A DNA stretch of 14,799 nt, from positions 1-14,799 of the forward strand of contig CAJGCA010000042.1 of the NCBI GenBank assembly GCA_904501705.1, read 5' to 3'. Each line of letters begins with the position of its first letter. The first letter of the stretch is position 1. The DNA is from Clostridiaceae bacterium. GTDB taxonomy: Bacteria; Bacillota; Clostridia; Oscillospirales; Acutalibacteraceae. Made by a program: the position numbers and the translations under genes. This document shows, one piece after another, positions 12,977-14,799 of this stretch. The notes under the pieces are model-generated. The model saw only the letters and a program-made list of their open reading frames with translations. It did not search any database and was not told where the DNA came from.

Positions 12977-14799
12977 ATGACGTTTTTTGAAGCAGAATAC
13001 GATATTGCGGTCATCGGCGCGGGACATGCGGGTATTGAGGCGGCGCTCGCCGCCGCGCGGTTGGGGTGCTCGACGGTTGTGTTTACCATCAACCTCGACT
13101 GGATTGGCAATATGCCCTGCAATCCGTCCATCGGCGGCACGGCAAAGGGTCACCTTGTGCGCGAGATTGACGCTCTCGGCGGCGAGATGGGTAAGGCGGC
13201 GGATGCCAATTTCCTGCAGAGCCGTATGCTCAACCGCGGCAAAGGACCTGCGGTGCATTCCCTGCGCGCGCAGATCGATCGACGTGATTATTCCGCCTAT
13301 ATGAAGCGCGCGCTGGAGACCGCCGAACACCTCGACGTCAAGCAAGCCGAGGTGGTTTCGCTCGACCGCCGCGAGGACGGCAGCTGGTTGCTGACTACCC
13401 GCCTTGAGGCGCAATACGGCGCCAAAGCGGTCATACTCGCAACGGGAACCTTCCTGCAAGGAAAGATCTTCGTCGGCGACGTGTCCTATGAGGGCGGTCC
13501 CGACGGGATGTTTGCCGCGACCGACCTCTCCGCATCGCTCGCCAAGCTCGGGGTCAGCTTACGCCGCTTTAAGACGGGCACGCCCGCCCGCGTGCTCAAA
13601 TCCAGCATTGATTTTACGAATCTCGAACAGCAGGACGGGGAAGAGCCCGTCACGCCGTTCTCGTTTGAGACAACAGAAGAGCTGCACAACACGCTCCCTT
13701 GCCACATCACGTGGACGGGAGAGGACACCAAACGGGTCATCCACGAAAATCTGCACCGCTCTCCGTTGTACGGCGGCAAAATTGAGGGCATCGGCCCGCG
13801 GTATTGCCCGAGCATCGAGGATAAGATCGTGCGTTTCGCGGACAAAGAGCGACATCAGGTATTCATCGAGCCCTGCGGCAAGAACACCGAGGAGATGTAT
13901 CTGCAGGGGCTCAGCTCCAGCCTGCCCGTCGACGTGCAGCTCAAATTTCTGCACACCATCGCGGGGCTGGAGCACGTTAAGGTGATGCGCCCTGCCTACG
14001 CGATCGAATACGACTGCGTCGACCCGATTCAGCTCGGGATGACGCTGGAATTCCTCGACATCCCCGGCCTCTACGGTGCGGGGCAGTTCAACGGCTCGTC
14101 CGGCTACGAGGAGGCGGCCGCACAGGGCTTAGTGGCTGGCGTCAACGCTGCTTTAAAGCTCAAGGGCGAGGAGCCGATGATCCTCGATCGCGCGTCGAGC
14201 TATATTGGCACGCTGGTCGACGACCTCGTCACCAAGGGCTGCATGGACCCGTACCGTATGATGACCAGCCGCAGCGAGTATCGTCTTGTTCTACGGCAGG
14301 ATAACGCCGACCGAAGGCTTACCCCCATCGGACGACGCGTCGGGCTGGTGGACGATGCCCGCTGGGCGCGCTATACTGCCAGACAGGCGGCGATGGAGAC
14401 CGAGCGGCGGCGTCTGCACGATATCATCCTGCCGCCGAGTGAAGCGCTCAACGCCCTGCTCACGGAGAAAGGCACCACCCCCGTCACGACGGGGATTCGG
14501 TTGGAAGAACTGCTGCGCCGACCCCAATTGAGTTACGCCGACCTCGCGCCCGTTGACAGCGGACGCCCGCCGCACGACAAGCTCGTCACCGAACAGCTTG
14601 AGGTGGACATCAAGTACGAGGGCTACATCCGCCGCGAGCAGGGGCAGATCGACGAGATGCGACGGCTGGAAAATCGCCTGCTCCCGCCCGACACGCCGTA
14701 TGATCAGATCCACGGTCTGCGCAAGGAAGCGCAGGAGAAGCTCGGCCGCATCCGCCCGCGCAGCATCGGGCAGGCATCCCGCATCAGCGGCGTCAGCCC
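12977..14799 (+). CDS. mnmG: tRNA modification enzyme MnmG (GidA), 3' end outside window
   Basis: FAD enzyme that, with the GTPase MnmE, adds the (carboxymethyl)aminomethyl group to U34 of several tRNAs. The ATG at 12977 has GAAGGA 10 bases upstream. 607 codons are present of a usual 620-635, so only a short C-terminal piece is missing. The FAD-binding motif is GAGHAG (14-19), followed by NPSIGGTAKGHLVREID, the conserved RYCPSIEDKIVRF and GQFNGSSGYEEAAAQGL. The last readable residues are GQASRISGVS, near the normal C-terminus. The frame is open throughout. In many Bacillota mnmG follows jag-mnmE on the other side of the origin; here it stands alone after gyrA with its own promoter. Confidence 0.98.
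   Translation, partial: MTFFEAEYDIAVIGAGHAGIEAALAAARLGCSTVVFTINLDWIGNMPCNPSIGGTAKGHLVREIDALGGEMGKAADANFLQSRMLNRGKGPAVHSLRAQIDRRDYSAYMKRALETAEHLDVKQAEVVSLDRREDGSWLLTTRLEAQYGAKAVILATGTFLQGKIFVGDVSYEGGPDGMFAATDLSASLAKLGVSLRRFKTGTPARVLKSSIDFTNLEQQDGEEPVTPFSFETTEELHNTLPCHITWTGEDTKRVIHENLHRSPLYGGKIEGIGPRYCPSIEDKIVRFADKERHQVFIEPCGKNTEEMYLQGLSSSLPVDVQLKFLHTIAGLEHVKVMRPAYAIEYDCVDPIQLGMTLEFLDIPGLYGAGQFNGSSGYEEAAAQGLVAGVNAALKLKGEEPMILDRASSYIGTLVDDLVTKGCMDPYRMMTSRSEYRLVLRQDNADRRLTPIGRRVGLVDDARWARYTARQAAMETERRRLHDIILPPSEALNALLTEKGTTPVTTGIRLEELLRRPQLSYADLAPVDSGRPPHDKLVTEQLEVDIKYEGYIRREQGQIDEMRRLENRLLPPDTPYDQIHGLRKEAQEKLGRIRPRSIGQASRISGVS

Noticed and set aside
12614..13459. 281-residue minus-strand frame across the mnmG start
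   Set aside because: Half of it is antisense to mnmG and the rest is repeat-derived; no ribosome binding site or family match.

Overview
This window is the chromosomal replication-origin region of a Gram-positive bacterium of the phylum Bacillota, most likely class Clostridia. The evidence is the classical order (jag)-yidC-yidD-rnpA-rpmH, divergent from dnaA-dnaN-yaaA-recF-remB-gyrB-gyrA, together with Firmicute-type proteins (RemB, a YidC without a lipobox, Jag) and strong AGGAGG-type ribosome binding sites. The GC-rich codon use and GyrA/GyrB wording suggest a gut-type Oscillospirales/Ruminococcaceae member. That is an inference from remembered family sequence; the species cannot be read from the window.

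Left arm (1-2115, minus strand): the start of jag/khpB, then yidC, yidD, rnpA and rpmH, all transcribed away from the origin. They encode ribosomal protein L34, the RNase P protein, and the membrane-insertion proteins YidD and YidC. A strong intrinsic terminator lies two bases after rpmH, so rnpA-yidD-yidC-jag probably depends on read-through. The rpmH-dnaA gap (2116-2493) holds two clear, back-to-back sigma-A-type promoters.

Origin (2494-4153): dnaA is followed by an AT-rich 334-bp gap with the marks of oriC. These are a GC hairpin, several near-consensus DnaA boxes, a run of five CTA triplets (a DnaA-trio on the complementary strand) and a stretch of about 10% GC, just before dnaN. The gap upstream of dnaA shows no convincing DnaA-box cluster.

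Right arm (4154-14799, plus strand): dnaN, yaaA (S4 protein) and recF overlap one another. remB and gyrB follow closely, then a membrane protein with an internally duplicated YcxB-like architecture wedged between gyrB and gyrA, then gyrA. A 422-bp non-coding gap (12555-12976) precedes mnmG, which runs off the window. The genes supply initiation (DnaA), processivity (DnaN), repair (RecF), supercoiling (GyrAB), and translation and membrane functions (L34, RnpA, YidC/D, MnmG).

Most interesting points: (1) the gyrA-mnmG gap carries a second cluster of DnaA-box-like sites about 8.6 kb from oriC, with the same TGTGGAAAA variant found beside the DnaA-trio; (2) the dnaA and mnmG promoters share an identical 14-bp element 12-13 bp upstream of their -35 boxes; (3) GyrA has alanine at the position of E. 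coli Ser83; (4) a duplicated YcxB-like membrane protein separates gyrB from gyrA; (5) mnmG lies right of gyrA on the plus strand, rather than beyond jag. No mobile element, CRISPR array, tRNA or rRNA was seen.
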